Below, in pieces: positions 1-10,252 of a DNA stretch of 64,000 bases (the stretch's first letter is position 1; every line of letters begins with the position of its first letter). This DNA comes from Dunaliella salina (Eukaryota > Chlorophyta > Chlorophyceae > Chlamydomonadales > Dunaliellaceae), in contig MU069437.1 of NCBI GenBank assembly GCA_002284615.2, positions 578,256 to 642,255 of the forward strand. The letters are read 5' to 3'. Below the pieces are notes generated by a model, which searched no databases, was not told where the DNA came from, and worked only from the letters and a program-made list of their open reading frames with translations. The translations under genes were made by a program, and so were the position numbers.

Positions 1-924
1 GCACGTGCACGGTTTTAATGTATGCTGCTCCTGTGCTTCCCATGCATGTGTGGCTGCTGATTCCTCCATTTCCCAGCATCAACACTCATACCTGGTGCAT
101 TGCATGCCCATGTCTACTCTCATTTCCATGAATAAATTGGGATGCTTCAGAACGCTCAAGAGTCCCAGCAAGAGTCCTTCAATTTCTGAGTTGTATGAAT
201 TGATGGACTTGTGAGAGAAAGCGCTTGAAGGCAGCTAAGCCGAGCCATCCTTTGCTTGCAGCCCTCCCATTGTCAAAGCCATGACCACCATTTTGATGCA
301 TTAGACCTTTGAAAGGAAAGGAAGAAAAGTCACGTTTTTGCGCTCTGACACTGTGCAGGTGGAGGAAAGGAGCATGGAGACAGTGCATCGCATAGTCTCA
401 CAATCCCCTTACACAAACTACACTCACCCTGTGGGCACCCTGATGCGCATGATGTCCACACCTGTGCCTTTCCGTTTGCGGGTAGTTCAACCCTAGCCTG
501 GATTGAAGGTAAGCAGGTCTGGGGGGCGTGTGTTTCTTTCCTGCAGGCTTCTGGGAACCATTCCCAGATGTCTTGATTGTTAAGACCGACTTCCATGGAC
601 CACCAAGATTCTAGTAGGATGAGAATGAATGGTTATGGGTTTGCCCCATTTAAAAGCACACACTTGACAGCATGCATACATCATCAAGGATCCTGAAAGA
701 TGCATGGCATGGCAAAATTTTTCTGCTCGTTCTTATCACCCGTTGCTCTTGTCTCCTGAAAGTGCCAAGGAGAGGGAGGGGGGGCTCACAAGGAAGGTCA
801 GGAGGCTGCAAACCTCATCAACCTCACAGGTCACAGCTCAACGGGATGAAGGACGCCTCCAGTCAAATTGGCTGACTGCTGGCATGTTCATACAAAAGAA
901 GACTACATCAAGATAGAAAGGAAA
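1..924. other. no recognisable gene
   Basis: I see no protein family, RNA gene or clear repeat here. The short open frames lack recognisable motifs and are probably chance. The right edge runs into the pyrimidine/purine tail of a minus-strand retroelement. Confidence 0.5.
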
Positions 925-1671
925 GGAAAAAGAAAAAACTGTGTTTAGAAAAGAGAAAGCGCGAAAGCAAAGGAAGCACTCCATCAATTAAGGAAAAGGG
1001 GATACGTAGGGACAAGGCACTGTGGCTCCCACCCACCAAGAAAGAACAAGCAGGATTCAGTGGGGATCAGGTGGGTCACTGGCAGAACCCCATACCTGAT
1101 TTTGCTGATGAGAGTTAAAAGTTGGAGTCTTCCCGAGAGCTTTTCTGGTGCTAGCAAGCTTGTAAGCAAACTGGAAAGAATGGGCACGATGCTTGAAAGC
1201 AAGCTTCAAGTCGGTGGCCTTGTGAGTATAAAGACCAAGTTCTTTGAGGGGCTCCGAAGTGTGAGGGTTGAAGATGACCCTGTCTACACCTAGCACAATT
1301 GTACGGTAGCAAAGAAAAGAAATAGAAAAAAAAAGTGCATAGCAGAGGAAACTCTCCCTACACCAATTAAGGAAAGGGAGACGCATTGGCTCAAAGAGCC
1401 GCGAGTTTTCCTCACCAGAAGATGAGAGGGAAGTTAGCAGAGGTCTGGCAGGTTTCTGGCAGCTCGCGGCTCTACGGCGCCAGGGTTTTTGTGGGCATTT
1501 TTCGTCGGGTGACTTGAGCTGAGTCCTTGAAAGACAAAAATACAGGTCACGGTGTTGCTGAAAGAAAGGGTCACGGTTGTTGCACTTATTAGTCTTGAAA
1601 CCAAACATATCAAAAGGTTGCAAATTGTGCGTGGCAGCAATGTAAGGGGCAATACCTGCAGGACTTGGCAC
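925..1671 (-). mobile_element. LINE-A' 3' fragments, two tails nested
   Basis: On the minus strand one open frame (1057-1671) joins three pieces. 1671-1440 is a degraded upstream part containing the phrase SRTQLKSP, related to the A' copy at 6.3 kb. 1425-1305 is a LINE-A type 3' tail (CCTTAATTGGTGTAGGGAGA and then a T-rich run). 1296-1057 is the end of the C-terminal endonuclease domain, with motifs LGV..VIFNPHTSEPLKELG and the family ending DPPDPH-stop. A second, more diverged tail follows at 1050-925. So a 3'-truncated copy seems to have landed just upstream of another copy's C-terminal segment. Inactive fragments. Confidence 0.75.
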
Positions 1672-1734
1672 CCTCCAACCTAGAGAGGCAAAGATTTGAA
1701 GCTAATAACACATGGAGGCAAATTCAGACAAAAG

Positions 1735-1930
1735 AATGAAAAGTCGATGCAGGCCAGAGGCTGCGGGCATTAAAGAAAGGTTCTCTAACTAGCAATCTAG
1801 CAGGGGCAGCAATCACCACTGGGTCTCAAGACCTACATAGATGCAGCTAGTCTAGGTAGGACCAGAAACAGAGGTAATGAGGATCTGGAGGGCCATGATC
1901 ATAGGCGCCCGGACTCTTCTTCCTCTGCTC
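1735..1930 (-). mobile_element. SINE-like retroelement copy
   Basis: Read on the minus strand it matches the halves of the element at 9371-10252 (shared phrases GAGTCCG.GCGC, CATGGC, TCTGTTTCTGG, CCTAGACTAG) and ends with TTTAATGCCCGCAGCC, a short loop, GGCCTGCATCGACTTTTC, the same kind of hairpin and T-rich tail. No open frame. Length about 200 bp. The 5' edge is approximate. A SINE is the best description, but no polymerase III promoter boxes are convincing. Confidence 0.55.
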
Positions 1931-2123
1931 TCCGCCACCATGAGCCAAGCACCCCCCCCACCCACCCACCCCACCCCACCCCTCCCCCGGAAGCCCCTTG
2001 AAAATAAAGATCATTCCCGGGTTCAGTAAGCTTGGATGCTAGTGGTCAAGTTTTTGTTGGGGAAGGCTCAGATTCATAAGAGGTTTGATTGTGTACTCAT
2101 TGTAAATACCGTCATTGTAAATA

Positions 2124-2744
2124 CCGTACCGCTCGTTGTTTATTACACAATATTGCAAGTTTTTGGAGGCAGCGCGTAATGCTTTAAAAATCATTTTCAA
2201 GGGCGTAGTTGGTGCGCAGTGCGCAAAATAAATGGTCGAGATGGGGTGGGTAGCGGATGCAAAATCGTTGGAATAAATCAAAATTCTTATGAGAAGGGCT
2301 CAAGGTCAACGGGGAAGGGCTTCTCCAAAACACAGTCAGACCGTGCAGCCTGCTTGCAGGCCTTGCCAGACGGCCCGGCCTGCGGGTACAGCCGCAAAGC
2401 AGCAAGACAGTGAATTAGTGCAACAGCAGGCAGCACCATCAGGCACATCTTCAGGGAGGTCAGGCCCATGGACTGCTGTGTCAGAACAGCATGCATGCAT
2501 TGTGCATGCTCCCGCTTCTGCAAAATGGTTTTTCAATCAAGTGGCGCAGCGCGATCTTGGGCATTTGTGTATAACTGGCTGAAGCCTGCCAGGTTGCAGA
2601 CAAATTGAACTCCAGTCGGCATCTGCACACAGGCTTGAAGTTTGCATGTGCATGGAGATTGCCAAAAAGGTTGCGCAATGGCTCCGCAATGGAAAATTCA
2701 ATTCATAAATTTTAAGGGTGCGTAATGGTTACTGAGCGGTAGGG
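2124..2744. mobile_element. TA-flanked non-autonomous DNA transposon, copy 1
   Basis: The ends are imperfect inverted repeats. The left begins CCGTACCGCTCG and the right, reverse-complemented, CCCTACCGCTCAG, and both continue into ATTAC.CA. Each side is flanked by TA (2122-2123 and 2745-2746), the target duplication expected of Tc1/mariner-type elements. A related 234-bp element with the inner motif ACCATTACGCA lies at 59755-59988. No transposase is encoded. The internal sequence is unrelated between copies, as is common for MITEs. Confidence 0.5.
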
Positions 2745-3084
2745 TATGATGCAGTGACACAGACGTGACTTCGCAATAAACTCATCTTTGATACGCAACC
2801 ACCTAATCCATAAACAGACATATCAGACCCACAGATACTTGTGATTATAGGGGTCCAAGAAATTAATCTTGTTTTACAAAGACGTATTTGGCATTCATTT
2901 TTTGAACCAATTTCATTTCTTTTAAGTTCCAATGCCAGGGGATTTGAAGGCTGCCTTTGAAAATTGTGGAGGTTAGTATGGGCTGGATGGTTTTTTGTTT
3001 AGTTTGCTTCCTTCCAAGGTTTGCCACTGTGTGTCTTATCTATATTCTAGATATTTTGTTCAATCTTGTTTTATTGAAACTATT

Positions 3085-3700
3085 TAAAATCAAAACAGAG
3101 TGGCAATATTCTCCATGTTGCTGGTCTGTTCCAAGAGAGTGGGCTTGCAGTTCCTCTGTTTTAACCCTGCTATTAAGATGTACAATGGTTTGCTCAATTC
3201 TATTTGTGAGATGCTGAGGAAAGTTTTGAAGGTAGATTTGCACTTCCACTCCAGGGCCCCCTCATGCTGGACTGCTCAGATCCTGAATGGCTTTCAAGGA
3301 TTGCGGCGCTGATTCATTCGTAACAGCAATTAAGCTGTGGTAAGCCTATTTCAACGCAGGGTTTCACTGATGATCTGAGGCATAGATTGTGCAGTGGGCC
3401 CGCAAACTACAAATGACAGATTGGCAATGTATCAAGCACTCGTTTGCCCTTCCTTTTGACTATAATTTTTGCAAGTCTATCCGGCTGCCAGGGTACTTGC
3501 GTTTGGATTTGTTAACATGTCAAGCAAAATATTAGCAGGTCCAAGTCGAGAGCTCACACTTTGTATGAGGAATTTGTGCCTTGGGAGGATGGGATTTCTC
3601 TTATGTGCAATCGATGCTCATGCAGGCAAATTCAAGATGAGGTCCATGTCATTTTCATGTGTCGGGATTAGGGGCTAGGTGCTTTATGGCTAAAATACTC
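3085..3700 (+). mobile_element. LINE-C fragment
   Basis: In shifted frames it encodes phrases shared with the better LINE-C copy at 13.7-14.9 kb: IKMYNGLLNSI, RAPSCWTAQILNGFQGL, then a degraded CCHC knuckle region near 3590-3670. It lies downstream of the RT in the intact element. Multiple frameshifts and stops; 5' truncated. The end at about 3700 abuts a LINE-A fragment. Confidence 0.7.
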
Positions 3701-3714
3701 CAAACTCTTTTGGA

Positions 3715-4803
3715 CCCTTTATAACCAAAAGCATGCAGTCGTTTTGAAGGTCAACTGAGCCATCTTGCCCCCTCCCAGGCTGTCATCATTTGGACAGCGC
3801 ACTCCTTATGCTCTCAGGCTGCCAGAACCGTTTCATCTCCAACATGAAAATTGAACGCCATAATATTGCAGACAGAATGAACGCAAAAGCACTCATTAAA
3901 AGCCCTGTAGGAGCAGGCTTGGTCTACACATAGAGAGAGCAATTTTAAGCTTGCACAACACAACCTCCAACTCCCTACACATGCCTCAAATTAGAACTTT
4001 ACCTACTCACCTCTTCCCTCGTAATTTTTCATGAGAGCTAAATCCACTTCCAGCCAACCAGACGCTATCTTGGTCACCCCTAAAAATGCCCAACCCACTT
4101 CTGACAATGTTTCTCTCTCTTGCTCACACCATGCTTTACGCAGCAGGCACAGCACCACAAGGAGGACTGGCACAGCAAAACGTGTTAGACATTCGCATCA
4201 ATTATATCTACGCCAGTGCCATGTGCGATTGACCAAAACAAAGTATTGTGTGGACCTCAACATCAGTTGGACGTGGCAAAACAGCAGTGCAGAACTTTGC
4301 AGACATATTAGTGCCAAAACTGATTCTATTTAAGTTACAAGTTACAATAGGATCTAAGCCTTCAGCCTTAGGGTTGGCTGCTCAGCGTGAAGTCCTTTGT
4401 TGAGCACAAACACAGGCAACTCTAAAACACTGAAAAACTGATGTAATGTCTCAAAAAGACAAGATAAAGTCCAGAAGGACAGCGTATGTGTTATGTGTTC
4501 ACAGAGGGAGCAGTAAAACAAGGGAGTAGGGGAGGAGAAATGGACAGCTCTACTTGAAACCAGAAGGGCTGGCCAGGTTCTGACCAATATCACACGAAGA
4601 CACTACAGCTGCATGAACGTATGTTTGGAGTTTTTCTATATGCACTCCTCCTTATTTCTATTCACCTCATTCTCCTGGGCGTTGGTGGAACGTGTTTTAC
4701 TGAGTATTACACTTGTGATCATTTCAAAAAGCTTGGTCTTGACCACCAACGTGCCACGAAGCTTGCTCACAAACTTCATATCCATTCAGCTCAGTACGCC
4801 CAT
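3715..4803 (+). mobile_element. LINE-A C-terminal fragment with a 0.3-kb insert
   Basis: Codes for the knuckle-to-endonuclease part of LINE-A: HHLDSALLMLSGCQN (stop-interrupted), PDAILVTP, then LCRHISAKTDSI up to about 4330. The family sequence resumes at about 4640 with ILLGVGGTCFTEY and LGLDHQRATKLAHKL. The 4331-4640 segment is foreign. On its minus strand it holds an open frame of 79 codons with a CSLCEH pattern that I could not assign. The catalytic ExK of the endonuclease is lost (TKTKYC). The fragment ends head-on against the tail of the minus-strand copy at 4803. Confidence 0.75.
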
Positions 4804-5838
4804 AAGAAAGAAAAAAGAAAAGAAAAACTACGTAGGCAGAGAAACTCTCCCTACATCAATTAAGGAAAAGGTGACTCATTGGCTCAAAAAAAGAGCCGTG
4901 TGCCCCCTTCACCATAAGGCATGAAAAAGAGAATGATAATGTGGGTCTGGGGGGTTACTAGAAGCACCTGGCTCTAGAGCCTGGCCGTGGGAAGTATTCT
5001 TGGTTTCAATAGCGCGGCGTGTGGTGACTAGTTTGTTGGCATATTGAACAGAATGGGCATGAAGTTGTTGAGCAAGCTTCGTGGCACGCTGGTGATCCAA
5101 TTCTAGATGTATGAATTGCTTCAGGGTATGCTCAGTGTAAATAGTTCCACCTACACCTAGGAGAATAGGGTGAGTTGTAAGAGCTTTAGCGTTAATAAGT
5201 TTACAAAGGTCTGCATGCTGCTGCTTTGCTGCGCTCAACTGATGCTCTGGCCTTGTGTCTTCACAGAACTTGATTTCTATTAGGTGCACATGGCGTTCAT
5301 TTGCACGAAGTTCATGGGGTTGCCTCATGCGACTAGTTCTGGTGGTCCTCCGTGAGGAGCTGCGCAAAGTGTGATGGGAATGGGTAGGAGAAACATCGTT
5401 AGAAGTATGTTTGGCATTAAAAGGGGTGATCAAAACAGCATCTGGTCTACTGAAGTTGAGTCTTCTCCTCTCTGGAAGGTTGCGAGGGAAGAAGTAAGCA
5501 GGTAAAGTTCTGTTTGAGGCATGTGTAGGGAGTTGGAGGTTGTGTTGAGCAAGCTTAAAATCGCTCCCTATGTCTGTGTAGACCAGGCCTGCCCCTACAG
5601 GGCATTTGCTGAGGGCTTTTGTAATCATTCTGCCTGCAATGTTATGGCGTTCAGTTCTCATGTTGGAGATGATATGATTTTGGCAGCCTGAGAGCATGTG
5701 TAGTGCGCTGTCCAAATGATGGCAGTCTTGGAGGGGGCAAGATGGATCAATTGATTTTTTAAAAGGCACTGCATGTTTTTGGTTGTAGAGGGTGCCCGTG
5801 CGGTGCTGCAGGATGGTACGCTTCATGGGTACAGAGAT
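4803..5838 (-). mobile_element. LINE-A copy, 5'-truncated, with 3' tail
   Basis: Best-preserved 3' third of LINE-A in the window. Minus-strand coding sequence (5844-4909) is followed by the standard tail: CTTAATTGATGTAGGGAGAG, TTTCTCTGCCTACGTAG, then T/C-rich sequence ending at 4803. Homology to other copies stops at about 5838, giving the usual 5' truncation of target-primed reverse transcription. No target duplication was evident. Confidence 0.85.
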
Positions 5839-5844
5839 TGTCAT
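4909..5844 (-). CDS. LINE-A ORF2 C-terminus: CCHC knuckle and restriction-like endonuclease
   Basis: A 311-codon open fragment of a retrotransposon polyprotein; the start codon is only the first Met after truncation. Residues about 35-55 form a CCHC knuckle (CPLQDCHHLDSALHMLSGC, spacing C-x4-C-x7-H-x4-C). Residues about 133-140 read SRPDAVLITP and about 183-190 VHLIEIKFCED. Together these are the R-PD...ExK signature of the PD-(D/E)XK restriction-like endonuclease found at the C-terminus of R2-, R4- and Dualen-type LINEs, where it nicks the target for reverse transcription. A further conserved block is ILLGVGGTIYTEHTLKQ. The usual family end ...NPPDPH is extended by a lost stop codon. Catalytic residues look intact, but the upstream RT is missing, so this copy cannot move itself. 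Confidence 0.85.
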   Translation of the reverse strand: MTISVPMKRTILQHRTGTLYNQKHAVPFKKSIDPSCPLQDCHHLDSALHMLSGCQNHIISNMRTERHNIAGRMITKALSKCPVGAGLVYTDIGSDFKLAQHNLQLPTHASNRTLPAYFFPRNLPERRRLNFSRPDAVLITPFNAKHTSNDVSPTHSHHTLRSSSRRTTRTSRMRQPHELRANERHVHLIEIKFCEDTRPEHQLSAAKQQHADLCKLINAKALTTHPILLGVGGTIYTEHTLKQFIHLELDHQRATKLAQQLHAHSVQYANKLVTTRRAIETKNTSHGQALEPGASSNPPDPHYHSLFHALW

Positions 5845-6852
5845 GCGTGAGCCCGTTGTTGTGTGATCAACGTAGCTTCAGTACCTCAAGATCAGCAGCC
5901 TTTGTACGTAGTCATCCCTCTCCTCTGTGAAACGTGCTTCTTTGCTTAATTACGCCCAGTGTCTTTGTGTTCATGTCTGCTGGAAGACCACCTCTGCTCT
6001 TAATATTTTCCTTAACTTCCTGTGGGCTCGTCAGAGCCAAACTTGCTGTTGAGTTTGACAGCTGTGTGTAGCCAAAGGCCATCAGAGGCCGCCGCTGGGT
6101 GCAGTGGCAATGTATAAGTATTATATTAATTTCCTATATATTCAGTTTGGCCTGAGACGCTGAGTTTGTGTCGGTGGCTAAAACTGCTCTCAGTGGCCGC
6201 ATGTGTGTCAAGACCAAGCTCTTAAAGTGGCTCCAAATCGTGAGGGGTGTAGATGACTCCACCCACACCTAACANGATAGTTTGAAGGGTGACTTGAGCA
6301 GAGGCCCTTGAAAGATGGCGACATAAACAAAGAGTATGAATGCAAAGACAAAATCGGGCCACGCTGCTCACGATGTGTCTGGGTAAATCCAGGTTAAAGT
6401 ATTTGAGCAGATTGTAAGGGGAGTGAGTGACATGCGGGTTCTTGAATGGGAGAGCACACCAAAGATGGATGGTGAAGTTTTTGCTATTGGTGTCTCGTGG
6501 ATGTACAATCGCTCTCTTGTAATCTTTTGGACCTGACTGCTACCGTCATCCAGTACAAGACTCGGAGCCCTTGCGTGCCCTGGAGCGCAAGGTAAGCGTA
6601 GAAAGGANGAAGCCAAAGCTAGGAAGCCCAAACTGTAGCACTCCGGTGCATCCCGAATCCGCACTTCACNGTGCACCCAAACCCCACTCAGCCGAGGCCG
6701 TGTAGCTTGCATTGCACGCGTTAAGGCACAGGAGGCTGCCTAGCAGAAGGGGCAGCACAACTCTCACACTCCTGACGCATTACAAGAGATTACGCATCCC
6801 CTGCCTGATCAGCGCGCTTCAGTGTTCAGCGTGCTTGGGACACGCGTCAAGA
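5845..6852 (-). other. unassigned spacer with a LINE-A' scrap
   Basis: Only 6200-6345 is recognisable: minus-strand LINE-A' endonuclease end (LGVGGVIYTPHDLEPL and LGLDTHAATES). A minus-strand open frame at 6368-6712 contains ambiguous bases and no known motif. The rest has nothing I can support. Confidence 0.5.
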
Positions 6853-8275
6853 CGTTGGGCATATTTCTGAAGGCATTGCTGATTTTTTTATTTACTTGCA
6901 GTAAAAGTTTTTGATAATAAGAGTAGTAACCTGTTTTGGCATTGGCATATCCAAGCTTGTGTTTAGAATGCATGTGGGATTTGAGAGCATCTTGGAGGTT
7001 GGGGAGATAGGTGAGCTTNTGGGTGGGTGGTGGACCCGTAGATGTGCCTGCAGCATGTACTCTTTCTTCCTTGGCTAACCAGAAAATGTTTGTAAATGGA
7101 TTTCCACCAGGACCTGCACCATAAATCTCGGTGTCTGCCACACAGTTCTGGGCTTGCTTTGCCTGATGCTTTGCAATGGCATCTGCACGTTCATTTCCAG
7201 CGATGCCAGCATGGGACTTCACTTTGTAAATTCGAATTTTGGTATGGAAGTTTCTAATGAGCGTTGAATTCATTTTAAGGACGTCTCCTTTGATATGCCT
7301 CCGATGTCTTTCAGGATAAAGAAGCTGTTCACGTATTTGCAAATCAATTGATTGAAAGAGGTGAGGCTGTCTGACGCAATGTCTGCATATTTGGTGACAA
7401 TAGCAGCAGCAATTGCTGCTAATTCAGCTCTTGTGATGGTTTTAGTAATCCCGGCACCGTTTGGTTCTACAAAGTTCTTGCTGTCAGTGGACGGGCAGTA
7501 GACGCCTGCTCCGATTTCTTGCTTACCATTATGGACAAGGCAGCTGCCATCTGTGTATGCCCATGTCCTCCAGTCAGCAACTTCAATAGTTAGGAGAGTA
7601 CTGGATTTGCTGGGCACCAAGTCTGTACCTTGGATACTCATGTGTGAATAACTAGGCTGCTTGGAGACGTGTTGTTTGTCAAATGGGAGGCGTTCCAGTT
7701 TATTGAAACCTGGCATGTGGGCATGCATGGGATTTAGGACAGGGTGGCTGCTGACACTCTCAAGCTTCCACTCTGTAGCTTCTTTCAAACCTCCTTTCAG
7801 GCCCTGTAGCCAGTCTTTGTTGTGGTTGTTAAGATGGACTCGAGCTGCAGTTTTCCAAACAGCAAAGATACGAAGGTCCCAGGTATGCTTAGGTAAAGGC
7901 ACCTCTTGGTTAGGGCAGGAATTAGGGGCGCTGTAACTAAGTTTTTCGCGAGGTATGGTCCCAAGTTCGTACACAGAGGTGGGGGTTGGCATTGAAAAGT
8001 TTGGAGTAGGGGTTGGATATCATGTTCTTATTCCAAGCCGGAAGGAACATGAATGTAGCAGTGTACCCATAAACTCGTTAACACTTGAGAACAAGAGTAC
8101 CTCTCACAGCCAGGTTCTAGGGCCTAGTGCTTCGAGTAATCCTCCAGACCCCCATTAGCCTTTTTGTCTCACATCTTGTGGTGGAGGGGACTCTCTTCTG
8201 AGCCAATGTGTCTCCTTTTCCTTAATTGATCTAGGTAGACTTTCTCTGCCTACGTAGTTTTTCTTTTCTTTTGGA
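6853..8275. mobile_element. LINE-A copy with inverted 5' part (twin-priming structure)
   Basis: 6853-8068 carries, on the minus strand, LINE-A from the methyltransferase-like segment through RNase H (YTDGSCLVHNG, RAELAAIAAAI, KSHAGIAGNERADAIAKH) to KISNAFRNMP. At about 8068 the orientation flips. 8069-8275 is on the plus strand and holds only the last roughly 35 codons (ASSNPPDPH-stop) plus the full 3' tail. The sequence between the two pieces in the intact element is missing. RNase H is nearly intact in 7270-7992 but frameshifted against 6809-7342. The whole is a dead insertion with internal inversion. Confidence 0.8.
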
Positions 8276-8309
8276 CTCAATCTGGTGGTTCTTCATTTGC
8301 ACAACCTTT

Positions 8310-8640
8310 CTTACTAACTTTTTACTGTGACAGCAACAACTCAGTATCCAGGCTGTATCAGATTTCCTCTTGAAACAAAACATTTACTATTTCATGTCCG
8401 AGCTTCTGGATTTGCTATTGGCTGGTGTAGACCAGCCGCAGGCTGATCAGTCGAACCGTACGGCTGAGGTCTCCCTTTGCAATATGCTTTTCATCAAAGC
8501 TAAAAGAGCTCGGTCTTGACACTCACAAGGCCACCAAGCTTGCTCTGAGGTCCATGCCCATTCTGTCCGGCATGCTTACAAACTTGGGAAGCAGAGTGCC
8601 CAAAACGCGAAAGAAAAAAAGTCCTATGCTTGCCTTCAGG
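8310..8640 (+). mobile_element. LINE-C 3' end followed by a LINE-A' scrap
   Basis: 8310-8485 matches the end of LINE-C (MSELLDLLLAGVDQPQADQ, then GGTCTCCCTTTGCAAT). 8490-8625 matches the LINE-A' endonuclease end (LKELGLDTHKATKLAL). Both are out of frame and truncated. Confidence 0.6.
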
Positions 8641-9370
8641 ACGCGTGCATTACGTAAAGACTCTTGGTGCAGATCAGACCTTACTTCTGATTCGTAATGT
8701 GCTTTTGTCTAAATAGCTGGATTATGCAGGCAGCTAGTGAACATAATGTTGGGATGTACAAGATTCAGGACTGTGTTTTTAAAAGAACTGAGAATAGGGG
8801 GATTCGCAGACCCATTTGGTTTGATGAATCGTGCCAACAAAAAAGATGCAACTTCATCCAAGCTTTACAGAGTGGTCAAGCAGTGCATGCATGTCGCTTC
8901 TTAAAAGAGGAGTACAGAAAGCAGGCGTGCTTGGCGTGCTCATGAAAAGTACAAGAAGGCTCTGTTTCTGGGCAGATTACAAAGGCATATCCCTGACATA
9001 CATGAATTGCTGAGGAAGCCTAGGACAAACCAGCAAGCTCCAATCACTGCAGAAGGCTGGCGGCCACATCTAAACAAACATTTGGTGCAATTGGACAGCC
9101 CATCACAAACTAATAGCGCAGCTGTTTATATGCATGGTGTGCCTGCTCCTGGTGAAATGGAATTACCAAATTCAGCTGCATTATACCCTTTTGTCTGTTA
9201 TTACATGCCAAGGCTAAGTCTTAAGACCTCCCCTGGTTTTGGTGCAATAGCTGCCCCTTTTATAAAGTATGCTGAAAAGAGAGTCCCTGCAGTGAATGGT
9301 AGAGGTACAGACAGGATCGATGTTTTTGCACTGCATGTTGCTCGTTTGTTTGCTGCCATGATGGAGAAGG

Positions 9371-10252
9371 AAAAAGAAAAAGAAAAGATTAGTCTACGCA
9401 AGCCAAAGGCCGCGGGCATTAAGGGAAATCCCCCTAACAAAAGTTAGAGGCCTCACCAGGGGGCTCTCTACCTAAACTAGACAAAACTAGCAGAGCTGGA
9501 CAACTCCCCCCCAAAAAGGGGTGTTTTAAATATGCTTCCAGCATAGGTGCGCCCCAGCCTGGGACAATTTTGTGTGCTTTCAAAATGTAGCCTGTTTTAC
9601 AAGCTGTGCAAGGAGCTATGGTTTTACTGTCCCAGGTTGGGGCCCATATGCCTAATTAGCCGCGGCGTGAACCCTAATTTTCACCACCAAATCTCCATAT
9701 CTGACCACCCACTGCACCAAATTGGGTGATTTTTGGTGATTTAAAGTCCTTTTACCAAAAGAATATCATTGCAAAAAAAATAGGGTAAAAAGACCCATTG
9801 GTTGGTCAGATACAGAATTTCAGCCATCTCCCTTAGAGAAATTGCAGCACAGGGGTGCCAAAAAGGTCAATTTTTGACTTTATCTTCCCCTATTTCTGAA
9901 TATGCAGGATGTTAGCATCGCATAAGGGGGTTATAAACATAAAATTTTGGAAGTGAAAAAGGGTCCCAGGGTGGAGCTGTGGGCCATTTTAGGGTGATCT
10001 GAGGCCAGGAGAGTGATCTGGGGACCTCCGATTTTCATGATTTTTTGGTGGACATGATATTTTATGGAATAAAAATGGTTGGCATGGTTGGATTTGAGAA
10101 AGAAAGTCAGGAAAGATCATGTTCAGCGATATGGGGGAGTTGTCCAACTCTGCAAAACTAGCCTAGGAGAGAGCAAGAGACAGAACTAATGGGGATCCGA
10201 AGGATTGCTTGCCATGCCCCTGAGCGCTCGGACTCTCCTTCTACCATCCTCA
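9371..10252 (-). mobile_element. SINE-like retroelement inserted in LINE-C
   Basis: The insertion splits the LINE-C reading frame exactly: the codons ...AAMMEK before and AEIPACWN after are contiguous in the intact element. It is bounded by an 8-bp duplication GGAGAAGG (9363-9370 and 10253-10260). On the minus strand the element ends CCTTAATGCCCGCGGCC, TTTGGCTTGCGTAGAC and a run of T with scattered C, next to the duplication, as for a target-primed insertion. Without the DNA transposon nested inside it (9491-10152) it is about 210 bp. No coding capacity. Confidence 0.75.
9491..10152. mobile_element. CAGAG-type non-autonomous DNA transposon, copy 1
   Basis: 662 bp with terminal inverted repeats: left CAGAGCTGGACAACTCCCCC, right GGGGGAGTTGTCCAACTCTG (one mismatch), flanked on both sides by the 9-bp sequence CAAAACTAG (9482-9490, 10153-10161). 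A homologous copy in opposite orientation sits at 30763-31446 with its own 9-bp flanks. No open frame of note. A 9-bp duplication suggests a Mutator-like transposase in trans; a hAT origin (8 bp) fits less well because an 8-bp reading does not match. Confidence 0.8.
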
